Assembly: GCF_934725225.1 (NCBI RefSeq) | Contig: NZ_CAKVAM010000005.1 | Coordinates: 1-64,000 of the forward strand | DNA length: 64,000 nt | Direction: 5' to 3' | Origin: an uncultured Treponema sp. | Lineage (GTDB): Bacteria > Spirochaetota > Spirochaetia > Treponematales > Treponemataceae | In this document: positions 44,896 through 53,602 of the stretch, one piece after another | Numbering within the stretch: position 1 is the first letter of the stretch | Layout: each line of letters begins with the position of its first letter | The notes under the pieces: generated by a model | Databases searched by the model: none | The model's input: only the letters and a program-made list of their open reading frames with translations | Told to the model about the DNA's origin: nothing | Made by a program: the position numbers and the translations under genes

Positions 44896-46239
44896 TTATT
44901 CTTCCTGTTTGTTCTCTGTGCTTTCGTTTCCTTCTTTTTGTTCCGAAGAAGTTGTTTCTTCTTGAAATGATTCTGACGCTAGAAAATCTTTATATCTTTC
45001 TGGATTCACTCTAAATGCAATTATAGGTGAGTCCGCATCGGCTCTGTTCAAGGCTTCTTCGCTTTCGTTTGCAAGACGTGTTGCAGAAATTAGGCGCAAC
45101 GTCCGTGATGAAATTCCAATTCCCACAAAACGCTGTTCGTTATACTTTGAAAGAATTGAAGTTATTTCTGTGTGAAGATCTCCTGCAATTACAAGCGATT
45201 TGTCTGTGTTCTGATTCTGAAAAATTGCGCTTGCTCCGTCTTCTTTGTAATTGAAAACAAGATCATTGAATTTAACTTTTTCAAGAATTGTTTTGCTGAT
45301 TTCTTTTCCGCATTCAGAATTCCAGTCAATGTTCTTGATTTTTACTGTAAACAATGACAAGTCCTGATCACTTGAAGCAGACCGTATAAGCTCGCTGTCA
45401 AGGCGTGTAAGCATATATTGTTCCCAGCCAAATCCTGTGCTAGGGCAGAAAAGTCCTGCTGGCTCTTCTTCCGCGGGATCTTCATTTTTGTCTTCTGAAT
45501 TTTCTAGCTCGCTGTCTGTTTCTTTTTCAGGCTCAGAATTTAAAAATGCCAAAACATCTTCTTCTTGCTCTTGTGGAGCTTCTTCCTGTTCTGGGATATT
45601 TTCTGAAGTTTCCTCGTTTTCATCATTTATTTTTTCTTCATCAGCTTGCTCTTCTTTTTCTTCTGAAAAATCATCATAAGATTCTATTTCTGGATATTCA
45701 GTTTGCTCAAGGTCATCAGTTTCTGATTCTTTTGGGAAAGTTCCATTTTTTATGAAGAACGCAAGATATGCCGCTGTTGCCAAAGTTGCAATTATTACAA
45801 CTATAAAAGCAATCCGGCCTTTGTAAAAAATCGAAACAGGCTTGAGCAAATATATAGAAGCTGTAAGCGAGAGCGGAATTCCATTTTCTGTGAAAACTGT
45901 TGTCGAATAAATTTTTACAAGTGAAGAATTTATTTTTTCAAATTCCGACATTTTTCCAGGATAAGAAAAAATCAGCTCTTCGCCATATTTGATTTGAAGT
46001 CCTGCTATGTCTGAAATATTTCCGAGTGAAGCTAGAAATTCATCGTAAAACTTTTTGCTTTGCGGCGCATAGTTTTTGCTGATTCTGCTTAAATCCCTTG
46101 TGATTGAATTGAATCTGTTCTGGGAATTAAAAGCTCCTTGCTTATATTCTGCGGCAAGTGAAATGATAAAAACCAGCAATGACAAAATGTATACGGCGCA
46201 AATTGTTGTTATAAAAATCGAATTTCTTTTTGCTCTCAT
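44896..46239 (-). CDS. membrane protein with acidic linker and degenerate GGDEF-like domain
   Basis: The 447-residue protein has a helix at about 8-30, an extracytoplasmic part, a second helix near 138-160, a very acidic linker (about 165-260) and a cytoplasmic domain. That domain aligns in order with GGDEF diguanylate cyclases, but the active-site loop reads NYKEDGASAIF instead of RYGGDEFAIL, so the glycines and catalytic acids are not conserved. It is probably not an active cyclase; a binding or scaffolding role is inferred. A TTG at 46248 is in frame; the ATG at 46239 is chosen. It follows two DUF115 genes. Confidence 0.6.
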   Translation of the reverse strand: MRAKRNSIFITTICAVYILSLLVFIISLAAEYKQGAFNSQNRFNSITRDLSRISKNYAPQSKKFYDEFLASLGNISDIAGLQIKYGEELIFSYPGKMSEFEKINSSLVKIYSTTVFTENGIPLSLTASIYLLKPVSIFYKGRIAFIVVIIATLATAAYLAFFIKNGTFPKESETDDLEQTEYPEIESYDDFSEEKEEQADEEKINDENEETSENIPEQEEAPQEQEEDVLAFLNSEPEKETDSELENSEDKNEDPAEEEPAGLFCPSTGFGWEQYMLTRLDSELIRSASSDQDLSLFTVKIKNIDWNSECGKEISKTILEKVKFNDLVFNYKEDGASAIFQNQNTDKSLVIAGDLHTEITSILSKYNEQRFVGIGISSRTLRLISATRLANESEEALNRADADSPIIAFRVNPERYKDFLASESFQEETTSSEQKEGNESTENKQEE

Positions 46240-46244
46240 AATCT

Positions 46245-47732
46245 TCAATTATACCGTAGAGCCTGATTGTATGCAAGTTTTAAACTGTCAAAAAGTGTGT
46301 TGTTTTTAAAAAAAGCAAGAATCGGCAAAATTGAAAGTCCCCAGTTGCTTTTCAAAATTTTTTCCGGCTCCGGATTTTTTAAAAGTTCTTTTATTCCGTT
46401 TGTAAACTCTCTGTGAAAATCTGAATAATTGAAATTATTTTTTGTGTTGAAATTTTCTGTTTCGATTTTTTTCTCTGAAATATAAATTCCATTTTCTAAT
46501 TTGAATGAATTTTTTTCAGCCCATTCTTCAAGAGATTTTTTGTATCGCTTTAAAACTTCTGTTGTGAAAGAATTTTTTTGTCCTTGGATTTTTTCTAGTT
46601 CTGTTCTGAACATTAAGGCGACGTATTTTTCTTCTGCGGAAATTAATCTGTCTGATTTTGAGCAAAATTGTTTTTCAAGATAAGTTCCTTTTGTGTATGG
46701 TTTTCCAAAACTATATGAAAAATCTGCACCGAAGAATTTTAGCTTTTGAAATCCGCAGTTTTTTGCCCAGTCCGCCGCCGCAATTGTTACAGTTCCTGCT
46801 CCCGATTCAATTTTTTTTACATCTATATTTTTTGTGGCAAGAAGCGAAAGCGGATGCTGATTTATGCAAAACTGAATTTTATTTTTTTTATTATAAACAA
46901 GATTTACAGATTCAGGATTTGAGCATAAGTCAAAAACGAAAGTTGTTTTTGTTTCTTTTTTTGTGCAGAAAAAATGCTCGGAGGAAATGTGCTGCGCGTC
47001 AATGTTTATAACGGCATCTGGAATTATTGAGTTTTGAAGAAGTGTGCCAAATGTAGTGTCAGTTGAAATTATAAAAAAATCTCCATGCTTTATTTCTTCT
47101 ATTGAAAAATCCAGCGTTGGTCCTGCGGCTACTATTGCCGCTGTTTTTTTTATTTTGTCTTGTTCAATATTTGGTGAAAAAAAATTTTCATTGTTATGTT
47201 CTGAAATAAACTTTAAGTTTAACAAAATATTTCTTTGCCATATTTTTCCAAAGTGCGCCTGAACAGAATAATCTGCTGAAACTTTTTCAAGAAAATTTTT
47301 TACAGTTAAAGAAATCTCTTGAGCTATTTGAGGATTTTCATTTTTCCATGCTCTATGAAAAACTAGCGTTAGGTTTTTGTAAAGCGCAGGAAAGTATTTT
47401 GTGCAAAGAATTTTTTCAAGATTCGATTTGTCGCATAGTATTACTTTGGTGCATTCTGATATTTTTTTTACGGAAGAAAATTGCTTGCAAAACTCTAAGC
47501 TTTCAGAATCCGCTTCAACAGCAATTATAAGAGAAATGTTTTTTTCGCTAAGAAGTTTTTCTATATGAAATCCGCCGGCAATTCCTGCAACTATGATGCA
47601 GCCTTGCGGAGAAGATTCAAATAAAATTTGTTCTGCGTCAGGATTGTATTTTGAATTTGCAGGCTTTCCGTTTTTAAACAATGGAATTTTGCTTCCGTTT
47701 TTTGCTTCGGCTATTTCATTTGAATAAATCAT
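46245..47732 (-). CDS. DUF115 (MptE-like/Maf) protein, second copy
   Basis: The 495-residue protein contains the DUF115 / 6-hydroxymethylpterin pyrophosphokinase MptE-like domain found in motility accessory factor (Maf) proteins. Visible segments are AAIVAAGPTLDFSIEEI, ISTDTTFGTLLQNSIIPDAVINIDAQ and FGADFSYSFGKPYTKGTY. Maf proteins in Campylobacter, Helicobacter and Aeromonas attach nonulosonic acids to flagellin. The N-terminus NGSKIPLFKNGKPANSKYNP resembles the upstream gene's, so the two are paralogues. Its ATG overlaps the upstream stop (ATGA). Confidence 0.78.
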   Translation of the reverse strand: MIYSNEIAEAKNGSKIPLFKNGKPANSKYNPDAEQILFESSPQGCIIVAGIAGGFHIEKLLSEKNISLIIAVEADSESLEFCKQFSSVKKISECTKVILCDKSNLEKILCTKYFPALYKNLTLVFHRAWKNENPQIAQEISLTVKNFLEKVSADYSVQAHFGKIWQRNILLNLKFISEHNNENFFSPNIEQDKIKKTAAIVAAGPTLDFSIEEIKHGDFFIISTDTTFGTLLQNSIIPDAVINIDAQHISSEHFFCTKKETKTTFVFDLCSNPESVNLVYNKKNKIQFCINQHPLSLLATKNIDVKKIESGAGTVTIAAADWAKNCGFQKLKFFGADFSYSFGKPYTKGTYLEKQFCSKSDRLISAEEKYVALMFRTELEKIQGQKNSFTTEVLKRYKKSLEEWAEKNSFKLENGIYISEKKIETENFNTKNNFNYSDFHREFTNGIKELLKNPEPEKILKSNWGLSILPILAFFKNNTLFDSLKLAYNQALRYN

Positions 47733-49234
47733 ATTGCAACATTTCTTCCTAGGGCTTTCATTATATCACAAAAAAATATTTTCATTCCTTCTTGAATTCT
47801 TTTTTCAATTTTTTCTTTTTCGCACAAGTCTTTGCATCTTTCCAAAGATATGGCTTCGGCTGGCAGAGCGTTTTTTATCCATTCTGGATTTGAAATATTT
47901 TTTATCACAATGTCGCGTAAAAAATTTATCCGCTGTTCCTTGTTGAAAATATTTTGTGTTTCAATTATTTGAGGTTTTGTTTTACTTTTAAAATCAAAAG
48001 TTTGCTTTTCAAAAAAAGTCCAGTCAACATCTTTTATTTTTCCAAGTTCTGAATCATATTTGAAATTGTCGCTTAGCCTGAAAATTCGTCCGAAAAAATC
48101 ATTTGAAGAAAACCAGTTTTTGTAAATATTAATGGAAGCTGTATTTATTTCCGAAGAAAAATTTCGAGTTTCGCTTGTGAGCATTCTGTTGTCAAAAATT
48201 GAATTTCGCTTTTCAAGTTCGTTTGGCTGTGTGTGTGAAAATCCTTTTGAAAATGAAAGGTCAAGTCCGCAATAAAAAATTTTTCCGCTTGTGATTGACA
48301 GCGCAAAATAAGCTGCGGTTCCGCTTACGCTGCCATTTCTAAATGCCGAATGTCCGCTGTAGCCAGAAGCTTTTAAAATTTCTTCTGAACATCCGTCTCC
48401 GTAAAAAAGCGGAATTATTTCATAGTTTTCCAATATTGATGCAAAGCACGAGGCTTCTCCCGGCAAGGCGAGCGGAATTTTTTTTGAGTTGCACAACGAA
48501 ACAAGGTGAAGTTTTGCCCAGTATCCGCCATCAGTTGAAATGCACAAATCCGGCGTGATTCCATTGTAAATGAGCGGAGACAGGGATGACGAAACTGCTA
48601 TTAAAAAAAATCTTTCCCGGTATTTTTTTAAAAACGGAATATCTGATTTTAAGCTTGGTCCGCTTGCGCATACAACAATGTCGGATGTTCCGTTTTTTAT
48701 CAGCGCAGTTTTTTTGCAGAACATTGAAAATCTAAGAGCATTTTTTGTCCATCTCTTGCTGAAAAAAGTTCTTGTTGCAAGCACGCTTCGGCTTTTTAAA
48801 ACGGCTTTTTTTATTGCTTCCCATGAAAACTCATAAAGTTCCTTGAACGGATTTTCGCTTGGTTTCCAGGAAAGAAAAAGGCACGCTGAAATTCCCTCGT
48901 CTCCCATGAAGTTGAAAATTTCTTCTTCAAGAAGTGGATTTGTTTTTTGTGATTTTCCGTAAGCGTAAAAAACTTTATCCCAGTTCGAATTTGTGTTTTC
49001 GAATTCTTTTGAAAATCTAATGCAGCACAAGATTGCGTTGCTGAATTTTTTTTTCAGAAATGGAACGCAATAGGAAAGGGCAGGCTCCGTTATGAGCACA
49101 TATCGCGGAAAAAAAGAACATTCCGCTGTGCTGCAAAATCGTTCGGCTTCTTTTGATGGATTGTAGGAAGAGTGCAGGCGGAATCCGTTTTCGGTGCAAG
49201 TTGTTTCGCCATTTGTTGCTGTTGAAAATTCCAT
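47729..49234 (-). CDS. DUF115 (MptE-like/Maf) protein, first copy
   Basis: The 501-residue protein has the same DUF115 layout as its neighbour: IVVCASGPSLKSDIPFLKKY, ITPDLCISTDGGYWAKLH and FYCGLDLSFSKGFSHTQPNELE. The N-terminus NGETTCTENGFRLHSSYNP mirrors the second copy. A TTG one codon earlier is possible, but the ATG at 49234 is used here, with CGGAG upstream. It begins the maf-maf-GGDEF-like run. A terminator separates it from the acidic-protein gene. A role in flagellin glycosylation is inferred from the family only. Confidence 0.78.
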   Translation of the reverse strand: MEFSTATNGETTCTENGFRLHSSYNPSKEAERFCSTAECSFFPRYVLITEPALSYCVPFLKKKFSNAILCCIRFSKEFENTNSNWDKVFYAYGKSQKTNPLLEEEIFNFMGDEGISACLFLSWKPSENPFKELYEFSWEAIKKAVLKSRSVLATRTFFSKRWTKNALRFSMFCKKTALIKNGTSDIVVCASGPSLKSDIPFLKKYRERFFLIAVSSSLSPLIYNGITPDLCISTDGGYWAKLHLVSLCNSKKIPLALPGEASCFASILENYEIIPLFYGDGCSEEILKASGYSGHSAFRNGSVSGTAAYFALSITSGKIFYCGLDLSFSKGFSHTQPNELEKRNSIFDNRMLTSETRNFSSEINTASINIYKNWFSSNDFFGRIFRLSDNFKYDSELGKIKDVDWTFFEKQTFDFKSKTKPQIIETQNIFNKEQRINFLRDIVIKNISNPEWIKNALPAEAISLERCKDLCEKEKIEKRIQEGMKIFFCDIMKALGRNVAI

Positions 49235-49255
49235 CAATTTTTTCTCCGAGTTTTA

Positions 49256-49294
49256 TAAAAACAGAGCCACATTTCCAAATGGAAACATGGCTCT
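49256..49294 (-). terminator. intrinsic terminator of the acidic-protein gene
   Basis: Reading leftward, AGAGCCATGTTTCC pairs with GGAAATGTGGCTCT (49294-49281 with 49276-49263), two mismatches in 14, followed by a TGTTTTT run. It lies 29 nt after the acidic-protein stop and just before the first DUF115 gene. Confidence 0.8.
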
Positions 49295-49322
49295 TTTCAA
49301 TCATATTCTTGAATCCTTCTTA

Positions 49323-52300
49323 TTATGAAAGTCCAAGTTCTGCAAAAAGCTTTTTGTATGTTTCAAACTGCTCTGACTGCGCAAATTCTGCAATCTTGTC
49401 TTCTGGAAGATTTTCCAAAAGCTGATCCATGTATGCGAGCACAGATTTTATTTCTGCTTTCATATCAGCTGGAATTTCGTTTGAGCGGTCTTTGATTTCT
49501 GTTGGAGCTTCAGAAGGAGTTTCTTGTGAACCCTGAATTTCTGTTTTTTCAGGTTCTGGAGCGGCCTCCCAATTTGTGAACACATTTTCTACTGGATGCT
49601 CGCTGATTCCTGTTTCAAGATTTTCATCTTCTGTTTCAGTTTCTTCTTCACGAAGCTCTTCCGGCACTTCACTTGTAAGATATTCAATGTTGTCTTCTGT
49701 GAGCGGCTCGTTTTCTATTTCAGTATTCTGAATGTTCAGAGATTCCAAAGTTGGCGAAGGAATATCTTCGTCTGTTATGGTTGCTTTTTCATCTTCTTGG
49801 TGAACTGGTTCTTCCGGCTGTTCTACAATTTCTGGTTCTGAAACTTCTGATGATGTGTCTAGCTCTGGTTCAGCGATTTCTTCTGGCTCTGAAATTTCAG
49901 GCTCGGTGAAATCTTCTGCTGCGGCAGGAACTGTGATTTCTTCTTCCGGCTGTTCTTCTGATTCTGAAATCTCTGCTTCAACAGGCTCTTCAATTTCTTC
50001 AGCTGGCTCATTTTCTTCTGTTGCAGTGTCGATTGTTTCTGCGTCATGCGAAGTGAATTCTGCTGAATTAAGAATATTGCTAAGCTCGTCGCCGCTAAGC
50101 GCAATTGTGTCGTCTTCATCTGTATTATTGAAGAAACCTGTGTCTTCTTTTTCTGTTGCGGAAGGCTCTTCTGGTTCTGGCATTTCTTCCGCTGGAATTT
50201 CTGTTTCTTCTATATCTTGAATTTCAGCTTGTTTTTCAGAGGAAACTCCATTTTTCTTGAGCTCTTCAAATTCGTCTTTCAATCCGTTTATTTCAGATTT
50301 CAAAGAAGCAAGCTCTTCCGCAATTTTATTTAAGATTGCAGAATTGTCAATTTTTTCTTCGTTCTGAAAATCTTCTGTCTGCATATTTTCCTCCAGTGGC
50401 TGCTCGTTTTCATTTTGCTGAATTTCAGGAATTTCTTGAGCAGTTTCTTCTATTGTATCTGTGTTTGAATTGTCTTTATAAGCAAAGACGCTGTATGTCT
50501 GCTTTTCTTCTTCGGTTTTAGGATTTTCTGCTGAAACTTCATCTGAAAGGGAAGCGGCTTCTTCCTCAAATGTGTCAGGAACTGCCGGTTCTTCTGGAAC
50601 TTCGGAAATGTTTTCCAAGTCCTCTGGCGTTACAGTTACACCTGTCATGTCGTAGTCAGGAGCTTCATCCAAATATGAACTTACATCCAAGTCGTCTTTT
50701 TCTGCTTCCTGCTGCGGAACTTCTTCATCTGAATCCGCAATTTCTGGAGCTTCAAAAATATCCGGCTCTGGAAAATCTTCAACTGAAGTTTCATCTGCAA
50801 TCTCCGGCTCTTCTGCGACTTCAGGTTCTTCCACAGTTTCAGGTTCTTCCACAGTTTCAGGTTCTTCCACAGTTTCAGGTTCTTCCGCGGCCGGATCTTT
50901 TTTTTCTTCACGCTGAATCAAAGTTCCGTCTTCATTGTAAGGACCTGTAACGCCCGGACCTCCGTCTGTAAAGCCTTCTTCGCCCATAAAATCGTCCAAA
51001 GAAATTTCTGTGTCAGATAATTCTGGGGAAAAGTTTTTTTCTTGAGGTTCTTCTAAAACATTTTCCGGCTGCTCAATTTCTGGTTCCGGCTCTGGAAAAG
51101 TTTCTTCTGCTGGAAAATCATCCGCGATTGGTTCTGCTGGAATTTCTTCAGCAACCTCTGGCTCTTTTATTTCTTCTTTAGGAGTTTCGCTTGCTGAAAA
51201 ATCTACAGTCTGTCCGTTTTCGTCTTCAATATTGTTAAAAATAGAATCAATGTCAAAGCTGTCGTCTGGCGAAGAAAGGTCTGTTTCCTGTTCCTTTTGA
51301 ACTGCTTTTTCTGAATCCTGCGAAATGTCAACTTGAATGTCGTCATCATCAGAAGATTTCGCGGCGGATGCTTCTGTTTTTTCAGGCTGAGTTTCGTTGT
51401 CGTCTTCAATGTCAACGTTCATTTCATAGTCAACAGGACCTGCCGGTTCTTTTTTCTCTTTTTCATCGCCTAAAACTGGATTCAAGTTTTCAGAATTGTC
51501 TTCAAATCCAAAGTCTGAAAGGTCAATTTCTTCTGAATCAGTTGCTGAAGCCGCCGCTGGGGAAGGTGAAGTTTCTGGCTCTATTTCTGGAAGCTCTGGC
51601 AATTCTGGAGTTTCATCAGATAAATTTTCAAAAAGGGAATCGAAATCTTCTGAGCTATCTTCGGCTTCGTTTTCTTGGGATTCTGCGTCGCTTCCTTCAA
51701 GAACTGGCTCTTCAAAATCTAGGTCAATGTCAAGCGGATCTGCTTCTTCAATTTCTGCCTGCTCTTCTTTTTCGCCTTCAAAAGATGCTCCGTCCATAAA
51801 AGCGTCAAGGTCAATGTCGCCGTCGCCAAAGTCTGGTGAGCTTCCTGAATCTCCTCCCATGAACGCGCTTAAATCAACTTCGCCGTCCTGCGTTGGAGCG
51901 TCCGAGCTGCTGTCCAAAAATGAATCTAAGTCTATTTCGCCGTCTGGAATTTCTGCCGCTGGCTCTGGAGCTTTTTCAGCTTCTTCTGTTTTTGGCTCTG
52001 CCTGAATTTCTTCTACAGCAGGAGCTTCTTCTGTTTCAGTTGGCTTTGGTTCTTCTGGAATGTCTATGTCAAAATTGTCAAAGCTGTTTAACTTGGAAAT
52101 TTCGTCTGCAATGGCGGCTTCTTCGTTGGCCGGAATTTCTGTGTCTTCTACAGCTGGAATTTCCGGCTCTATGTCCACGGATTTTTCTAAGTCTTCTCCG
52201 ATGCTCTGTTCAAGGGGAATTTCTGGAATTTCTATGTTGTCTAGTGAAAAATCGTCTGGCAGTTCTACTGGTTCCTGCGCTTGTGTTTCGTCGGTTTTTT

Positions 52301-52373
52301 CAGCTGGCGCAGGGCTTTTTATCCATACACCGTATTCGTCGAGTTCACTTTTGTTTTCTGGTGTTTCGCTCAT
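49323..52373 (-). CDS. large, very acidic Glu/Pro-rich protein with repeated D/E-I-D-L-D-x-F-M motifs
   Basis: The 1016-residue protein has no signal peptide or membrane segment and is dominated by Glu, Asp, Pro and Ser, so it is probably cytoplasmic and mostly disordered. A short motif recurs: EIDLDSFLD (~146), EVDLSAFMGG (~165), DIDLDAFMDG (~186), EIDLSDFGF (~282) and EISLDDFMGEE (~456), with a weaker DLDVSSYLDE (~561). A VEEPET repeat lies near 500-520. A coiled coil (NKIAEELASLKSEINGLKDE) lies around 690-730. A conserved-looking C-terminal helical module, EIKSVLAYMDQLLENLPEDK, follows near the end. Start: AAGGGG lies 9 nt before the ATG at 52373. Function unknown; a scaffold is inferred. 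Confidence 0.75.
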   Translation of the reverse strand: MSETPENKSELDEYGVWIKSPAPAEKTDETQAQEPVELPDDFSLDNIEIPEIPLEQSIGEDLEKSVDIEPEIPAVEDTEIPANEEAAIADEISKLNSFDNFDIDIPEEPKPTETEEAPAVEEIQAEPKTEEAEKAPEPAAEIPDGEIDLDSFLDSSSDAPTQDGEVDLSAFMGGDSGSSPDFGDGDIDLDAFMDGASFEGEKEEQAEIEEADPLDIDLDFEEPVLEGSDAESQENEAEDSSEDFDSLFENLSDETPELPELPEIEPETSPSPAAASATDSEEIDLSDFGFEDNSENLNPVLGDEKEKKEPAGPVDYEMNVDIEDDNETQPEKTEASAAKSSDDDDIQVDISQDSEKAVQKEQETDLSSPDDSFDIDSIFNNIEDENGQTVDFSASETPKEEIKEPEVAEEIPAEPIADDFPAEETFPEPEPEIEQPENVLEEPQEKNFSPELSDTEISLDDFMGEEGFTDGGPGVTGPYNEDGTLIQREEKKDPAAEEPETVEEPETVEEPETVEEPEVAEEPEIADETSVEDFPEPDIFEAPEIADSDEEVPQQEAEKDDLDVSSYLDEAPDYDMTGVTVTPEDLENISEVPEEPAVPDTFEEEAASLSDEVSAENPKTEEEKQTYSVFAYKDNSNTDTIEETAQEIPEIQQNENEQPLEENMQTEDFQNEEKIDNSAILNKIAEELASLKSEINGLKDEFEELKKNGVSSEKQAEIQDIEETEIPAEEMPEPEEPSATEKEDTGFFNNTDEDDTIALSGDELSNILNSAEFTSHDAETIDTATEENEPAEEIEEPVEAEISESEEQPEEEITVPAAAEDFTEPEISEPEEIAEPELDTSSEVSEPEIVEQPEEPVHQEDEKATITDEDIPSPTLESLNIQNTEIENEPLTEDNIEYLTSEVPEELREEETETEDENLETGISEHPVENVFTNWEAAPEPEKTEIQGSQETPSEAPTEIKDRSNEIPADMKAEIKSVLAYMDQLLENLPEDKIAEFAQSEQFETYKKLFAELGLS
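50821..50889. repeat. 18-bp tandem repeat within the acidic-protein gene
   Basis: The unit TCAGGTTCTTCCACAGTT occurs three times perfectly (50821-50874) and then partially, with change to CCGCG. On the coding strand it encodes repeated VEEPET. Perfect identity at DNA level suggests recent duplication or slippage. Confidence 0.85.
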
Positions 52374-52420
52374 GTAGAATCCCCTTTTAAAAATTTGCAT
52401 TTAAAAAAATTCTTATTAAA

Positions 52421-52428
52421 TTATCGGC
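52421..52428 (-). promoter_or_regulatory. possible sigma-28 -10 element upstream of the acidic-protein gene
   Basis: Reading leftward, GCCGATAA lies 47 nt before the ATG at 52373. The -35 position 11 nt upstream reads GCTGATTT, a poor match to TAAAGTTT. An 8-mer alone is expected about once or twice by chance in the window, so this is weak. Confidence 0.25.
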
Positions 52429-52542
52429 TTTATTATTATAAATCAGCACAAATATTTTACTATATATTGAAAAAAAATTCCACAGAAAAAAATTATATGC
52501 GCTGTTCAGTTTTGCCTTAAAACTGCCGAAATTCAATTCATA

Positions 52543-53034
52543 ATGGAAAGATTCAGACTGCTTTCGGCATTTTTCATAGGCACTTTTTTTTATACCGTCA
52601 TGGCTTTTATAGGCGGAAGCGACGGAATTTGGGCTATGAAACAGCTTCAGGAGCAGAAACAACTTTTGAGCGCGCATACGGCTGCAATTGAAAAAACTTA
52701 CGACGAGCTTTCACTTGAGCAAATTGCGCTTCAAAAAGACCTTGATGTTATTGCCTCTTACGCAAAAAAACTGGGCTATGTCTCTGAAAGTGAAAAGCTT
52801 GTAAAAATTTCAGGGCTTGCTTCCCGGGAAACTCATATTTTTGATCCTGGAACTTTGGTCCGCCACCATGAAGTAAAATATATTCCGGAATGGCTTTGCA
52901 AATCTTCTGCGCTGACTATAATGGTTTTAGCTTACTTTGTTTTGTTTTTGGCTGATTTGCAGAAAGGCTTCATTCATTTTCCTTCAAGAAAAAAATTCTC
53001 AAGCGGCGGGATTGCGGTTTATGATATGCAGTAA
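52543..53034 (+). CDS. FtsB/DivIC-like septum formation initiator family protein
   Basis: The 163-residue protein has an N-terminal membrane segment (about 5-25), a coiled-coil region with heptads (KQLQEQKQLLSAHTAAIEKTYDEL) and the segment KKLGYVSESEKLVKIS typical of FtsB/DivIC, where LGY-x-x-x-x-E is common. Unlike most members it has a second hydrophobic segment near 123-143. It probably takes part in the division complex with FtsL- and FtsQ-like partners. It overlaps the start of the next gene by 14 bp. Confidence 0.7.
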   Translation: MERFRLLSAFFIGTFFYTVMAFIGGSDGIWAMKQLQEQKQLLSAHTAAIEKTYDELSLEQIALQKDLDVIASYAKKLGYVSESEKLVKISGLASRETHIFDPGTLVRHHEVKYIPEWLCKSSALTIMVLAYFVLFLADLQKGFIHFPSRKKFSSGGIAVYDMQ

Positions 53035-53602
53035 AAATGAAGAGTCTGCGCGTATTGCGGCGGATTTTTTGAAGCGCGGAAAAATTTGCGTTCTTCCAAC
53101 AGACACAGTCTACGGATTCAGCGGAATTGCTGAAAATTCATTGCAGGAAAAATTCGGCACAGACGCAAAAATAAGAAAAATAAAGGGCAGGGAAGAAAAA
53201 AAGCCTTTTATTCAGCTTGTTTCTTCTCCAGATGAAATATCAAAATATTCCGACTTTAAAATTCCAGAACAGCTTGCGAAAAAATGGCCTGGAGCTTTGA
53301 CAGTTATAGTTCCGATGAAATTTCCTTTTTCTGAAAAAAATACAACTGTTGCCTTCCGATGTCCGGGAGACTTGTGGCTTAGAAATGTAATTGCCGAATG
53401 CGGATTTCCTATTTACAGCACAAGCGTGAACAGAAGCGGCAATCCTGTGTTGGATTCAGTCTGCGAAATTGAAAAAGAATTTTCAAATGAAGTTGACTTG
53501 ATTATTGACGACGGCGACAAAAAAGGCTCTTTGCCTTCGACTATTGTGCTTTTGGAAAATGGCGGCTGGAAAGTTTTAAGGCAGGGAAGCGTTATCGTTT
53601 AG
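53021..53602 (+). CDS. L-threonylcarbamoyladenylate synthase (Sua5/YrdC family)
   Basis: The enzyme makes threonylcarbamoyl-AMP for the t6A37 modification of tRNAs that read ANN codons. The 193-residue protein has the YrdC fold, with GKICVLPTDTVYGFSG, KIRKIKGREEKKPFIQLV, KKWPGALTVIVP, TVAFRCP and IYSTSVNRSGNPVL. It lacks the C-terminal Sua5 domain, so it is the short YrdC/YwlC form. In-frame extension into the FtsB-like gene lacks a start signal; the ATG at 53021 gives the family length. Its 3' end overlaps the convergent gene by 11 bp. Confidence 0.88.
   Translation: MICSKNEESARIAADFLKRGKICVLPTDTVYGFSGIAENSLQEKFGTDAKIRKIKGREEKKPFIQLVSSPDEISKYSDFKIPEQLAKKWPGALTVIVPMKFPFSEKNTTVAFRCPGDLWLRNVIAECGFPIYSTSVNRSGNPVLDSVCEIEKEFSNEVDLIIDDGDKKGSLPSTIVLLENGGWKVLRQGSVIV

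Noticed and set aside
50821..50889. CRISPR-like array
   Set aside because: The 18-bp units are directly adjacent with no spacers and lie in frame inside a coding gene.
49855..52390. Long open frames on the plus strand opposite the acidic-protein gene, Ser- or Leu-rich
   Set aside because: They are antisense reflections of Glu/Pro/Asp codon runs and have no ribosome sites or family resemblance.
52937..53020. N-terminal extension of the Sua5-type protein into the FtsB-like gene
   Set aside because: The residues have no similarity to the family, and the extension lies wholly in another gene. The ATG at 53021 fits the family length.
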